Of a stretch of DNA of 64,000 nt, positions 1 through 9,080 are shown in pieces; position 1 is the stretch's first letter; every line of letters begins with the position of its first letter. The translations under genes and the position numbers were made by a program. The stretch comes from TC-15 sp034437275 (GTDB lineage Bacteria > Chloroflexota > Anaerolineae > Aggregatilineales > Aggregatilineaceae), in the NCBI GenBank assembly GCA_034437275.1, contig DAOTUD010000036.1, positions 6,790 to 70,789 of the forward strand, read 5' to 3'. The notes beneath the pieces are model-generated. The model was not told the origin of the DNA. It ran no database searches and saw only the letters and a program-made list of their open reading frames with translations.

Positions 1-618
1 GACCGTCGCCGGGGTGGGGGCGGCGCTGGCCGGGCCGTAGACCACGATATCGTCCACATACGCCAGCGAATCGTCCAGCGTCTCAAACGCAAACGATCCA
101 TACAGCAGCGGATCGGGGTCGATGTAGGCCCATTCGCGGTTGCCGTTCACAAAAAAGCTCAGTGTATCGCCTTGACCCACGATTTCGATATCGTACCAGG
201 TGCCCAGACTGTGCGAAATCCTGGTCTGGACCAAACCATGCATGAACGTATCCGGCCAGTATTGCTTGTGCAGATCGGACCCGTTCGCGTGGAACCCGAT
301 GAAGTAGCGCCCGGTGTTGTTCGTGCGATAGACCAGATGCACCCGTCCGCGCAGCAGCTTCAGGCGGAACGTGAGCCGGAAATCGCCGGGATAGCTTTGG
401 GCGGGGCCAGGACTGGCCCAGTAGTGCCCCTCCCCGGACAGCACTGCGTTATCACCGTCCTGGACGAATTGCCAGCCTTCTTGCAGTTCCCACTGTGCGG
501 GCGAGTCGAAGTGTTCCTCGAACAAGATGGTTTCATCAGGACCTTGCGCCGTCACGGGGGCAGCCAGGAGCACAAGAATCAACAGTGAAAAAACGAGCCG
601 CCGGAGATCAATAACCAT
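1..618 (-). CDS. Secreted protein with LamG-like domain, 3' end cut by window edge
   Basis: An open frame runs from an ATG at 618 to the window edge without a stop, giving 206 visible codons. The N-terminus is a typical signal peptide (Arg-Arg, then a Leu/Val-rich core ending APVTAQG). The following about 170 residues are rich in Trp, Tyr and Gly and alternate in a beta-sandwich pattern (LFEEHFDSPAQW, LSFFVNGNREW, YVDDIVVYG), like LamG or family-16-type carbohydrate-binding domains. The visible end is a Pro/Ala/Thr linker, so a further domain probably lies outside the window. A ribosome site (AGGGAG) precedes the ATG. The substrate is unknown; an extracellular carbohydrate-binding role is inferred from the fold only. 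Confidence 0.75.
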   Translation of the reverse strand, partial: MVIDLRRLVFSLLILVLLAAPVTAQGPDETILFEEHFDSPAQWELQEGWQFVQDGDNAVLSGEGHYWASPGPAQSYPGDFRLTFRLKLLRGRVHLVYRTNNTGRYFIGFHANGSDLHKQYWPDTFMHGLVQTRISHSLGTWYDIEIVGQGDTLSFFVNGNREWAYIDPDPLLYGSFAFETLDDSLAYVDDIVVYGPASAAPTPATV

Positions 619-716
619 TGCCCACTCCCTGTTGAGATAATTTATGTGGTTTGTGGAGAGGCCAGGGGGTAGTGGGGGGATGATGGTGGCCACTATATGT
701 ATTTAATCATGCGTAG

Positions 717-730
717 TTGACAAAAGTCAA
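717..730. promoter_or_regulatory. Inverted repeat TTGAC-N4-GTCAA in divergent intergenic region
   Basis: Perfect five-base arms separated by AAAA lie between two divergent genes, about 100 bases upstream of each start. The 5-4-5 layout resembles sites of CRP/FNR-family regulators (compare TTGAT-N4-ATCAA). The left arm also reads TTGACA, but no good -10 box stands 16-18 bases downstream. An operator is more likely than a -35 box. Confidence 0.35.
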
Positions 731-819
731 TTTTCTACAGTGGAGCACACGACGTGGATGTTATGTTATCTTCGTAGAAGTGATGTATTTTTGCGTAACC
801 AGCCAAAGGAGAGGTTGAC

Positions 820-1590
820 TTGGGACGTGTTGACAATAAAGTGACGGTCGTAACCGGCGGCGCAATGGGTATTGGGCGCGCGATCTGCGAACTGTGCGCG
901 CAGGAGGGCGCAGTCGTGATCGTGACCGATGTGCTCGATGACGAAGGCGAGGCAGTCGCCGCCGCCATCCGCCAGCAGGGCGGGCAGGCCCGGTTTCACC
1001 ACATGGACGTATCCCAGGAAGCCGACGTGCAGCGCACCCTCAGTACCATTCAGGCGGAGCACGGCACCATCGACATTCTGGTCAACAATGCCGGGATCGC
1101 CGGGGCTGACAAACCCCCGCACGACGTCACCGAAGACGAATGGGACGCGGTTTTCGCGGTGGATGTCAAAGGCGTATTTTTCTGCACAAAGCATGTGGTC
1201 CCGATCATGAAGGCCGCCGGCGGGGGCAGCATCGTGAACCTGTCGTCGATCTACGGCATGGTCGGTGCGCCGGATGTGCCGCCCTACCACGCGGCAAAGG
1301 GCGCGGTCCGGCTGATGACCAAGACGGACGCGATCTTCTACGCCGGTGACAACATCCGCGTGAACTCCGTGCATCCTGGCACGATCATGACGGAACTGGT
1401 CGAGGAGATGGCGCACAATGCGCCGGAAGGCTACGAGAAGTACATGGAAGGGCGGCGCGCAATCCACCCGCTGGGGCACCCCGGGGAGCCGCTGGATGTG
1501 GCGTATGCTGTGCTCTACCTGGCCTCCGACGAAGCGAAGTTCGTCACCGGGGCCGAACTGCTGGTTGATGGTGGCTATACAGCCCAATGA
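820..1590 (+). CDS. Short-chain dehydrogenase/reductase (SDR)
   Basis: This 256-residue cytoplasmic NAD(P)-dependent oxidoreductase has the usual length of classical SDRs. The cofactor motif TGGAMGIG is near residue 12, NNAG follows near residue 90, and the catalytic Ser (NLSSIYG) and YHAAK motif are present. The C-terminus LVDGGYTAQ is typical of the glucose/3-oxoacyl-ACP-reductase-like branch. Translation probably starts at TTG 820, because AAAGGAGAGG stands five bases upstream and no ATG fits. It is a single gene that converges on the minus-strand operon beyond the hairpin at 1618-1658. The substrate cannot be read from the sequence. Confidence 0.9.
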   Translation: MGRVDNKVTVVTGGAMGIGRAICELCAQEGAVVIVTDVLDDEGEAVAAAIRQQGGQARFHHMDVSQEADVQRTLSTIQAEHGTIDILVNNAGIAGADKPPHDVTEDEWDAVFAVDVKGVFFCTKHVVPIMKAAGGGSIVNLSSIYGMVGAPDVPPYHAAKGAVRLMTKTDAIFYAGDNIRVNSVHPGTIMTELVEEMAHNAPEGYEKYMEGRRAIHPLGHPGEPLDVAYAVLYLASDEAKFVTGAELLVDGGYTAQ

Positions 1591-1617
1591 TGCATCCGCC
1601 AGCGTGATCGCCGGCTG

Positions 1618-1658
1618 AAAAACACATGCCCACCCGCGTGCTGCCGGTGGGCATGCTG
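1618..1658. terminator. Bidirectional intrinsic terminator between convergent genes
   Basis: Perfect ten-base arms (1625-1634 and 1646-1655) enclose an eleven-base loop. An A-run on the left supplies the U-tract for minus-strand transcripts of the aldo/keto reductase operon. The right side is less T-rich. The hairpin sits exactly between the two convergent stop codons. Confidence 0.7.
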
Positions 1659-1666
1659 GTGTCGTG

Positions 1667-2641
1667 TCAGGCCGGCCAGATTTTACGCCCGCCGCCCGGT
1701 GGCACGATCTGGTTGATGCGGATCATGCTGGCCGGGGTTAGTGCGGGGCCTTGCGCGGCTCCAACATTTTCCTGGAGCTGCTGCACCGTCTTGGCCCCGG
1801 GGATCACGGTCGACACGGCTGGATGGGCCAGCACAAACTGGATCGCGAGTTGGGCGAGGGTACGCTTTTCGGCCAGCGGCTTGAGGGCGTCGACCTTCTG
1901 CAGATCGTCCAAAAACGTCGCGCGTTTCTCCGGGTCTGTCTGCCATTCGCGGCGGAAATCGTCTTCGGAAAATTCGCTGTCCGGGGCAAACTTGCCGGTC
2001 AGGATGCCCATCGCCAGTGGGCCACGCACAATCACGCCGATGTCATGCTCCTGGCAGTACGGGAAAATCTCGGCTTCCGGCGTGCGGTTCAGGATGCTGT
2101 AGTCGATCTGCAGCGTGGCACAGTTGCCGTCCGCGTTAAAGGCTTGCAGGTAGTCGAAGTTGCTGGTGCTTACGCCGTAGGCGCGCACCTTGCCGTCGCG
2201 CTGCAAACGTTGGAAGCCTTCCAGGAACACCTCCATCGTCGGATCGCGGAAGTTGATGTGGCTTTGGATGACGTCCACATACTCCGTTCCCAGCCGGCGC
2301 AGGTTGCTCTCGACGCCGGCGATCAGTTCGTCGACGGTCGTGTAGGCAGTTTTCTGGGCGTCGCGATCAAAACCCCGCCAGCCGATCTTGGTCGCCACGA
2401 TGAACTGGTCGCGGCGGCCCTGCATGGCCTGGCCGAGCAGTTCTTCGCTGTGCCCGTCGCCGTATACATCCGCCGTATCGAAGAAGTTGATCCCGGCGTC
2501 GAGCGCAGCATCAATTGTGCTAAGGGAGTTCTGGTCTTCGACCGGCCCCCACATGGTGCCGCCAATCGCCCACAGCCCAATGCCGATGCTGGTCACTTCG
2601 ATCCCGCTTTTGCCTAGCTTGCGTTTTTCCAGTTCTGCCAT
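1667..2641 (-). CDS. Aldo/keto reductase
   Basis: The 324-residue protein is an NADPH-dependent TIM-barrel aldo/keto reductase. The start MAELEKRKLGKSG and the motif FFDTADVYGDGHSE supply the catalytic Asp and Tyr. A Lys follows in IVATKIGW and a His in VIQSHINFRDP, so the tetrad looks complete. It is the last gene of a four-gene minus-strand operon and begins 12 bases after the F420-type oxidoreductase. A role in reducing sugar-derived or xenobiotic aldehydes is plausible but not shown. Confidence 0.92.
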   Translation of the reverse strand: MAELEKRKLGKSGIEVTSIGIGLWAIGGTMWGPVEDQNSLSTIDAALDAGINFFDTADVYGDGHSEELLGQAMQGRRDQFIVATKIGWRGFDRDAQKTAYTTVDELIAGVESNLRRLGTEYVDVIQSHINFRDPTMEVFLEGFQRLQRDGKVRAYGVSTSNFDYLQAFNADGNCATLQIDYSILNRTPEAEIFPYCQEHDIGVIVRGPLAMGILTGKFAPDSEFSEDDFRREWQTDPEKRATFLDDLQKVDALKPLAEKRTLAQLAIQFVLAHPAVSTVIPGAKTVQQLQENVGAAQGPALTPASMIRINQIVPPGGGRKIWPA

Positions 2642-2653
2642 TGCGCAAATCCT

Positions 2654-3562
2654 TTACTCACTAAATGCCGGGACGACTTTCTCGCGCAGTGTATCGATGA
2701 CATACGGCTCCGGCAACCCCAATACCTCTACCATGAAATAATCTACACCAGCTTCGACAAACGTGCCTATTTGCTCGATCACCTGCTCGGTCGTGCCGAC
2801 CAGGGCGTTATCCGCCGTCCACTTGCCGCTGCTGCGCGCTTCGGCGGCGGATGCGGTCTCGGCCAGCGACAGCCGCCCGAACCACGTCAGGCGCAGCGTG
2901 TCGGGGTTGCGCCCCAGGTCGGCGCAGTGATCGTGGAGCACCTGCATACGCTCGCGGTAGGTGGCGAGGTTGGCGTCTGGGATGTTCCACCAGTCGGCGA
3001 AACGGGCCGCCAGCCGCGTGGTTTTGTCGCCGCCCCCGCCGACGATGATCGGCGGCACCGGGTCCGGTTTCGGCTCGCAGTAGGCATCGACCACGCTGTA
3101 GTGCTTGCCCTGGTAAGTCACCTGGCCCGGCTCGGTCCACAGGCGCGTCAGGATTTCGAGCGTGTCTTCCAACTGCTCAATGCGGACGCCCGCCCGGGGA
3201 TACGGGTACCCATACGCGCGGTATTCGTCTTCTTTCCAGCCCGCGCCAATCCCCATGACAAAACGGCCCTGGCTGAGGGTTTGCAGAGTTGCGCCCATCT
3301 TGGCCATCAGGGCCGGGTTGCGATAGCCCTGGCCCAGGACCATCGGCCCAACGTCCATCTGCGGCCAGCGGGCCGCCAGGTAGGCCAGCACGGTCCAGGC
3401 CTCGTAGGTCGGCGCATTGCCCCAAAAGAAATGATCGGTCATCCACAGGCTGTCAAAATAGCCGATCAGGTCGGCCAGGGTGAGATCTGTGATTTCTTTC
3501 CAATGATCGATATTGTCCTTTGGCGGGCCAAAGGGTAACGCTAATCCAAATTGAACGGTCAT
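2654..3562 (-). CDS. LLM-class F420-dependent oxidoreductase
   Basis: This 302-residue protein belongs to the bacterial luciferase-like TIM-barrel family. Diagnostic segments are the N-terminal FGLALPFGPP, GPMVLGQGYRNPALMAKM, the motif GRFVMGIGAGWKEDEYRAYG and PPIIVGGGGDKTTRLAARFADWWN. The family normally uses coenzyme F420, sometimes FMN, for hydride transfer; F420 use fits an actinobacterial or Chloroflexota-like host. It lies 27 bases after the HAD gene and 12 before the aldo/keto reductase, so co-transcription is likely. The substrate is unknown. Confidence 0.9.
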   Translation of the reverse strand: MTVQFGLALPFGPPKDNIDHWKEITDLTLADLIGYFDSLWMTDHFFWGNAPTYEAWTVLAYLAARWPQMDVGPMVLGQGYRNPALMAKMGATLQTLSQGRFVMGIGAGWKEDEYRAYGYPYPRAGVRIEQLEDTLEILTRLWTEPGQVTYQGKHYSVVDAYCEPKPDPVPPIIVGGGGDKTTRLAARFADWWNIPDANLATYRERMQVLHDHCADLGRNPDTLRLTWFGRLSLAETASAAEARSSGKWTADNALVGTTEQVIEQIGTFVEAGVDYFMVEVLGLPEPYVIDTLREKVVPAFSE

Positions 3563-3589
3563 GATCTTGTCTCCTTTTCTCCCGCCTGA

Positions 3590-4762
3590 TTATGTGTCAA
3601 GTACTAACGCTAAGCCTTGATTCACGTCATCGACGATGTGCGAAGTTTCTTGCGCCAGCGCGGCGCGTTTATCGGCGTGCGGTGATATGCCCACCGCCTG
3701 AAAGTGTGCTTCTACTCCGGCCCGCTGCAGTATCTCGACGGCGCGGCGCGTGGCGCGGATACCGCCGGTCGAGTCTTCGAACACGATGACGTTCACCCGT
3801 TGGCCCGCCAACGCGACCAGCGGATCGGACAACTCGCCGTGCTCGAACAGGGCCGCCGCCGCATTGAGCGCTGCCGTTTCGGTGCCGGAGGCTGCCGCGC
3901 CAATGGCGGCCAGGGCCTGCACAGGGGCCGGTTTGATGTACTCGGGAGCCGTGCGCCCATGCTGCGCAGCCAGCCAGCCGACGCGCCCCTGCCCGATCAA
4001 CGGGATCACGCCCTCCAGCCCGACCAGTTCCGCCGCCAGTTCGCCCTCCGGCGGGTAGCCCTCGGGCGCGCGGCCCGGCAGGTCCGCCGGGGGCAGGCTA
4101 GGGCGAGCGGTGAAGATCACGGCCCCGTGCTCGTCGGTGCGCAGCCAGGCCAACAGCCGGTCATGGCTGCCCGGGTCGAGCAGCGGGATATCGTGTTGGG
4201 CGAGATAGCTTCCCGATTCGAACGGGGCGGGCTGGTGATAGGCATCGGCAAAGCGTGCGCTGCCCAGGGTCAGGGTTTGGAAAACCCGCGTCGTCGGCGT
4301 GTCGAGGGTGTATACGTCCTGCAGCAGCGCCGCCAGCAGCGGCAGGTTCGCCGGATCGGTCTGCTCGGCGAGCAGTGCCAGATGCAGCGCCGACGGCACC
4401 TGCCCGTCGTGGTTATGCTGCGCCAGCCTGCGTGCAGCCGCGACGAAATCCGGACGGGGCATGGCCAGCCCGGCATCTGCGATAGCGGCCAGCGTCTCGG
4501 TGAGTGTAGCGCGGCGCAGCGCGGGCTGCTGTTCTAACGCTGCCAACATGAGCAGGCTGGTACAGATCGCACCTGAGTCCCATTCATTGGTGATGCCACA
4601 CGCCTCGAAGACGGCGATTTCGTCATCACTGAGCGTAATGGCCGGGTGGCCCATCTGCGCCGCCATATGATCGATGGTGACGCGCAGCGCGGCTTTATAG
4701 CCCGCCGGATGGACCAGCACCCCATCCACGTCGAGCAAAACGAACGTTCTGGCAGTGTTCAT
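3590..4762 (-). CDS. HAD-superfamily hydrolase
   Basis: Starting at ATG 4762 gives 390 residues. HAD motif I (LLDVDGVLVHP) is at the very N-terminus, with both Asp residues present. A C-terminal segment VIVFEDSTGGIRATRRAVEIL resembles HAD motif IV with the following helix. The middle (roughly residues 70-290) is a long cap or insert rich in Ala/Leu that I do not recognise. The start is set by the neighbour: its TGA ends one base before this ATG, which implies translational coupling. An upstream in-frame ATG at 4879 would overlap that gene and is rejected. A phosphatase-like role is inferred. Confidence 0.8.
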   Translation of the reverse strand: MNTARTFVLLDVDGVLVHPAGYKAALRVTIDHMAAQMGHPAITLSDDEIAVFEACGITNEWDSGAICTSLLMLAALEQQPALRRATLTETLAAIADAGLAMPRPDFVAAARRLAQHNHDGQVPSALHLALLAEQTDPANLPLLAALLQDVYTLDTPTTRVFQTLTLGSARFADAYHQPAPFESGSYLAQHDIPLLDPGSHDRLLAWLRTDEHGAVIFTARPSLPPADLPGRAPEGYPPEGELAAELVGLEGVIPLIGQGRVGWLAAQHGRTAPEYIKPAPVQALAAIGAAASGTETAALNAAAALFEHGELSDPLVALAGQRVNVIVFEDSTGGIRATRRAVEILQRAGVEAHFQAVGISPHADKRAALAQETSHIVDDVNQGLALVLDT

Positions 4763-4763
4763 A

Positions 4764-5099
4764 TCAGAGTGTGGTTTCTTCTTCTGCTTGCTGATCTGCC
4801 AAATGGGCCTCGTAGGCTTCATAATCGACCAGGTCGCCGCCGCTGATCTCGTGGCTGGCCAGGTTGTAGCGCTTGTCAAAGCAAAACTGCGCTTCGATGC
4901 GGTCGAAACTCTGTTCGCCCACGATCAATTTGCGTACAAAGAAGCCCTGGTTGTCCTCAGTGCGCGATAGATCGTTGTACTTGTGAATGCGCACCTGGAT
5001 CACTTCGCCGGTCCGGTTGTTGCGGATATAGAAGTACAGCCCGTCCTTATCACGTGGCTCTCCGCCCCCACCACCAAACAATCGTTTAAAAAAATCCAC
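4764..5099 (-). CDS. Small conserved hypothetical protein, operon leader gene
   Basis: This 111-residue soluble protein starts MDFFKRLFGGGGGEPRDKDG and has no signal peptide or membrane segment. A glycine run near residues 9-13 is followed by a beta-rich central part (YFYIRNNRTGEVIQVRI) and an acidic C-terminus. I recognise no family motif. It heads the minus-strand operon with the HAD hydrolase, with only one base between its stop and the next ATG. A helper role for its operon partners is a guess from position only. Confidence 0.75.
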   Translation of the reverse strand: MDFFKRLFGGGGGEPRDKDGLYFYIRNNRTGEVIQVRIHKYNDLSRTEDNQGFFVRKLIVGEQSFDRIEAQFCFDKRYNLASHEISGGDLVDYEAYEAHLADQQAEEETTL

Positions 5100-5183
5100 G
5101 CTAGTATCCTCCTCTACTTGTCTCTGCCTAGCATACCATATGCAGTTTTCGTGCCAAAAAGCTATTTATGACTATAATTAATC

Positions 5184-5212
5184 TTGTCAGGTAATCACAT
5201 AGATGATATAAT
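5184..5212 (+). promoter_or_regulatory. Sigma70-type promoter of tRNA-Val
   Basis: TTGTCA (5184-5189) and a perfect TATAAT (5207-5212) are separated by exactly 17 bases. Initiation would fall a few bases before the tRNA at 5224. The tRNA-Pro gene further on has the same TTGTCA box and spacing. Confidence 0.85.
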
Positions 5213-5223
5213 GCGCGCATCTT

Positions 5224-5297
5224 GGGCGCGTAGCTCAGCTGGTCAGAGCGCACGGTTCACATCCGTGAGGTCAGGGGTTCGAGTCCCTTCGCGCCCA
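5224..5297 (+). tRNA. tRNA-Val (anticodon CAC)
   Basis: The sequence folds into a standard cloverleaf of 74 bases. The acceptor arms are GGGCGCG and CGCGCCC, the D loop contains GG, the anticodon stem CACGG/CCGTG carries the loop TTCACAT (anticodon CAC, codon GTG), and the T loop is TTCGAGT. A discriminator A follows; CCA is not encoded. Confidence 0.96.
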
Positions 5298-5308
5298 CTC
5301 CAGAATAG

Positions 5309-5350
5309 ATGCCGCAGGTAGCGTAAGCAACCCGTGCGGCATTTTAGTTT
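5309..5350 (+). terminator. Intrinsic terminator after tRNA-Val
   Basis: Perfect eight-base arms ATGCCGCA (5309-5316) and TGCGGCAT (5335-5342) are followed by TTTAGTTT. The hairpin ends the tRNA transcript just before the next gene begins. Confidence 0.75.
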
Positions 5351-5352
5351 AT

Positions 5353-7188
5353 GTGCTGGATTATCCATTGAGTATACAGGCGTCTGCTTCCCAACCCGTC
5401 CACCGACTGGACAAAGCTCTTTTCTGGCTGCGCTGGATGTTTATCGCCAGTGCTGTGTTGTTGGTTTTGGCGGCTGACGACACCATCCTGGGCGATCAGG
5501 TGCCCGAGCAGCGCGCGGTGCTGCTGGGGTTTGGTGTCGCGGTAGTGGTGAATAGCGGGCTGGGCCTACTGGCGATGGTCCCGGTGCTGAGCGATCGGGT
5601 GTTGGCGGTGTTAAACGCACTGCTGGAAAGTACGCTGGCGGTGCTGGTCTTCTGGTTGTATGACGGCGCGGCTGCCCCGCTGTTGATCTTCGGGGCGCTG
5701 GTGGCGTTTACGGTGGCCTACCGGTTGGGATGGCGCGGTCTGATCCTGGGGCTGGGGCTGCTGGTAGCCGGCAGTGTGCTGGTCGTGCTGCAATTAGGCG
5801 ACCTTGACAAGGCCGCGCAGGCGAACTGGGCGCTCAGCCTGGGCTTGCTGGTGATCCTCGGCTTGCTGGGGATGGTCATGCGGCAGGGGCAGGGCCAGGC
5901 GCACACCGTCGACGAACTCGAACTGGAGGCCACGCACCTGCGCGAAACCCGCGGGCGGGCGCGCGCGCTGTATCAAATGGCGAGCACGCTCAGCCACCTG
6001 GACTACCGGCGCGTGCTCGAAGCGGCCCAGGATATTGGCCTGGTGGCGCTGCGCGACAGCGGCATGGCTCCGCACCTGATCAGCGCGGTGTTGTTGTTCC
6101 AGGGCAAAGACAACAAACTGCGGGTGGTCACGTCCCGCCGCCTGACCCGGGCCGACACTCAGGTTGCGGTCCCTGGGCGGCGTGGGGTGTTGGGGCTGGC
6201 GCTCAAGCAGGCCGAACCAGTGTTCTCTGGCGATGCCAACCGCGACCCTGAACTGCGCTATTTCGTCGCGTTCCAGGATGCCAAATCGGTGCTGGCGATC
6301 CCGCTGCGTGCCGGGTTTGACAACTACGGTGTGATCGTATTCGGCAGCGACCAGCCGAACGCCTTTTCCAACGAGCATCTCGAATTGATGACCGCCATCG
6401 GTACGCAGGCGACGATGTCGCTGCAAAACGCGGTGCTCTACCAGAACCTGCTCAGCGAGAAAGAGAAGATCGTCGAGGTCGAAGAAGACGCGCGCAAGAA
6501 ACTGTCCCGCGATCTGCATGATGGGCCGACCCAGAGTGTGGCGGCGATTGCCATGCGCGTGAACTATATCCGGCGCTTGATCGAACGGCAGCCCCAACAG
6601 GCGACCGAAGAACTGTGGAAGGTCGAAGAACTGGCGCGCCGGACCACCAAAGAGATCCGGCATATGCTCTTCACGCTGCGGCCCCTGGTGCTCGAAACGC
6701 AGGGGTTGATCGCGGCGCTGGAGCAGCTCGCCGAGAAAATGCGCGAAACGCATGACACCAACGTCCAGGTCAAGGGCCAGCCGCAGGTCGAAAACTTGCT
6801 GGATACGCACGCGCAGGGGGTCGTATTCTACATTGTGGAAGAAGCAGTCAACAACGCGCGCAAGCACGCCAAAGCCGAAACGATCACGGTCCGGCTGTAC
6901 CAACGCCTGGAGTACGTGGTGGTCGAAATCGAGGATAACGGGATCGGCTTCGACGTGCAGGCGGTCGATGACAGCTATGACCAGCGGGGCAGCCTGGGGA
7001 TGGTCAATATGCGCGAACGCGCCGAACTGGTCGAAGGTACACTGCGCATCCAGAGCGCGGAGGGGCGGGGGACGAAAATCACGATCCTGATCCCGATTCA
7101 GGCACACAATGGCCCGGGGATAGCTGCCGATGATAACCGGCCCGCAGCACTCAGCTTGCAAAGCCACCAGCCAGGCCCGCCGCCGTAG
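5353..7188 (+). CDS. Membrane GAF-domain histidine kinase (HisKA_3 type)
   Basis: The 611-residue protein has about six hydrophobic helices in residues 25-185, a GAF-like domain at about 205-365, and a NarX/DegS-type kinase core. The phospho-acceptor His is H389 in SRDLHDGPTQS. The ATPase part has EAVNNARKHAKA and DNGIGFD. Such kinases normally pair with NarL/LuxR-type regulators, but none is adjacent, so it is an orphan here. The start is GTG 5353, directly after the terminator hairpin and without a visible ribosome site. A start further downstream is possible. The signal is unknown. Confidence 0.88.
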   Translation: MLDYPLSIQASASQPVHRLDKALFWLRWMFIASAVLLVLAADDTILGDQVPEQRAVLLGFGVAVVVNSGLGLLAMVPVLSDRVLAVLNALLESTLAVLVFWLYDGAAAPLLIFGALVAFTVAYRLGWRGLILGLGLLVAGSVLVVLQLGDLDKAAQANWALSLGLLVILGLLGMVMRQGQGQAHTVDELELEATHLRETRGRARALYQMASTLSHLDYRRVLEAAQDIGLVALRDSGMAPHLISAVLLFQGKDNKLRVVTSRRLTRADTQVAVPGRRGVLGLALKQAEPVFSGDANRDPELRYFVAFQDAKSVLAIPLRAGFDNYGVIVFGSDQPNAFSNEHLELMTAIGTQATMSLQNAVLYQNLLSEKEKIVEVEEDARKKLSRDLHDGPTQSVAAIAMRVNYIRRLIERQPQQATEELWKVEELARRTTKEIRHMLFTLRPLVLETQGLIAALEQLAEKMRETHDTNVQVKGQPQVENLLDTHAQGVVFYIVEEAVNNARKHAKAETITVRLYQRLEYVVVEIEDNGIGFDVQAVDDSYDQRGSLGMVNMRERAELVEGTLRIQSAEGRGTKITILIPIQAHNGPGIAADDNRPAALSLQSHQPGPPP

Positions 7189-7256
7189 TTTCACCCATTT
7201 ATGGATCATAAGTGCTACTATCTTGTGTGGTTTGACCCTCGCCATGTGGAGCGAAC

Positions 7257-9053
7257 ATGAGTATGTCTGCTGAATTTATTGCACGCACATTTGAACATAC
7301 CGATCATGCCAGCCCGTTACATTTCGTCTGGTCGCACATTCGCCAGCATCCCTGGATGGCGCTGCTGATGATCCTGGGCGCGTTCAGCAACGCGGCGCTG
7401 GCCTCGGTCGTCCCGGTGTTGACCGGGCGCGCGGTAGATGCCATCATCGAACACGAGGACCTGGCGTTTGCCGGGGTTATGGCGCTTGCGATTATCGGCA
7501 GCCAGGTCGTACGCGGCGGGCTGCAATTCGTGCGCAATTTTTCGTCCGAGACGTTCGCGCAACGCGTCGAACGCGATGTCCGGGACGAGCTGTACGTCAG
7601 CCTGCTGGGCAAGAGTATGTCGTTTCACGACTCGCAGCCGGTTGGTGAAATTATGGCCCGCGTGACCAACGATGTGCGCGAAATCAACCTGATGATGAAT
7701 CCCGGCCTCAACCTGATCATCGGCTCGGGGATGTTCATCCTGCTGCCACTGCTGGTTGCGCCGAGCATTCACCCCGCGCTGGTACTCTCGCCGCTGCTGT
7801 TCGTGATCGCCTATGTGTTTGTCCAGTATCATTACGTCCGGTCACTGCACGTTGTCGCGCAGGAAGTACGCGCCAGCTTTGGCCGTATGAACGCGCGCCT
7901 GGCCGAAACGCTGGATGGCGTGGAAGTCGTCAAGGGCACGGCGCAGGAAGAGCAAGAGGTGCAGCACTTCAACGGGCTGGTCGACCGGGTGCGAAACTGG
8001 TTGGTCACGCAGGGCGATATCGAAGCGCGCTACTTTGCGATCCTGCTGCTGGGGCTGGTGACGGTTGGTGGATTTTTGCATTCCGCCTATCTGTACCGGG
8101 CGGGCGAGATTATGGCCGGTGATATCGTCGCGTTTATGGGGCAGCTCAGCCTGTTTGGCTTCCCGGTCTTCACGTCGATCTTCTCGTTTTCGCGGGTCGC
8201 GACGGGACTGGCGAGCGCCGAGCGCATCTTAAACCTTATCAAAATCCAGACCGACCTGGACCAGAACGAGGCGGGGCACGAGGCCGAACTGCGCGGCGAG
8301 GTCGCGTTCGAGGATGTCGATTTCGGCTATCTGGACGACAAGCAAGTGCTGCACGATATCGCGTTCACGATCCAGCCCGGGCAGACGGTGGCGATTGTCG
8401 GGCAGACCGGCTCCGGCAAAACCACGCTGACCAAGCTGATCAACCGTACCTATGATGTCGATGCGGGCCGGGTGCTGGTTGACGGCATCGATGTGCGGGA
8501 GTGGAACCTGGCGGCGCTGCGCTCGCAGATCAGCATCATCGAGCAGGAGATCTTCCTGTTCAGCCGGTCGGTGGCCGACAACATCAGCTTCGGGCAGCCG
8601 GACGCCGCGCGCGAGGCCATCGAAGAAGCGGCGCGCAGCGCCCAAGCCCACGACTTCATCATGGATATGCCGGACGGCTACGACACGATCATCGGGCAGC
8701 GCGGGGTGACGCTCAGCGGCGGGCAGCGCCAGCGGCTGGCCATTGCGCGCGCGTTCCTGACCAACCCGCACATCCTGGTGCTGGACGACAGCACCAGCGC
8801 CATCGACAGCGCCACCGAAGACCGCATCCAGAAAGCGATCTGGGCCGCTGCCGAAGGCCGCACCACGATCTTGATCACCCATCGCCTGTCCCAGATTCGC
8901 TGGGCCGATCACATCGTCGTGCTGCGTAAAGGGCGGGTCGTGGCCCAGGGCACACACGAGGACTTGCTGCAACATTCCGAACCGTACCAGCGCATCTTCG
9001 CACGGTACGAAGAAGCCAAAACTCCTGAACCGGAAGTACAGGGCACGGACTAA
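7257..9053 (+). CDS. ABC exporter half-transporter with degenerate catalytic site (subunit 1)
   Basis: This 598-residue protein has an N-terminal six-helix exporter membrane domain and a C-terminal nucleotide-binding domain. Walker A is GQTGSGKTT and the signature is the canonical LSGGQRQR. Walker B reads ILVLDDSTSAID, so Asp replaces the usual catalytic Glu. In heterodimeric exporters this marks the half whose own ATP site does not hydrolyse. The next gene carries the complementary features. The start ATG follows GGAG. The cargo (drug, lipid or peptide) cannot be told. Confidence 0.92.
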   Translation: MSMSAEFIARTFEHTDHASPLHFVWSHIRQHPWMALLMILGAFSNAALASVVPVLTGRAVDAIIEHEDLAFAGVMALAIIGSQVVRGGLQFVRNFSSETFAQRVERDVRDELYVSLLGKSMSFHDSQPVGEIMARVTNDVREINLMMNPGLNLIIGSGMFILLPLLVAPSIHPALVLSPLLFVIAYVFVQYHYVRSLHVVAQEVRASFGRMNARLAETLDGVEVVKGTAQEEQEVQHFNGLVDRVRNWLVTQGDIEARYFAILLLGLVTVGGFLHSAYLYRAGEIMAGDIVAFMGQLSLFGFPVFTSIFSFSRVATGLASAERILNLIKIQTDLDQNEAGHEAELRGEVAFEDVDFGYLDDKQVLHDIAFTIQPGQTVAIVGQTGSGKTTLTKLINRTYDVDAGRVLVDGIDVREWNLAALRSQISIIEQEIFLFSRSVADNISFGQPDAAREAIEEAARSAQAHDFIMDMPDGYDTIIGQRGVTLSGGQRQRLAIARAFLTNPHILVLDDSTSAIDSATEDRIQKAIWAAAEGRTTILITHRLSQIRWADHIVVLRKGRVVAQGTHEDLLQHSEPYQRIFARYEEAKTPEPEVQGTD

Positions 9054-9080
9054 TTCTCGATACGAAGGTGAAAGCAAACG

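Noticed and set aside
172..588. Plus-strand open frame at the start of the window
   Set aside because: The minus strand of the same bases gives a signal peptide and a coherent beta-sandwich protein with a ribosome site; the plus frame gives no recognisable protein.
766..1587. Long open frame antisense to the SDR gene
   Set aside because: Its translation is His/Arg/Val-rich low-quality sequence with no motif, while the plus strand has a complete SDR. Similar antisense frames over 5794-7245 and 9225-10712 were dropped for the same reason.
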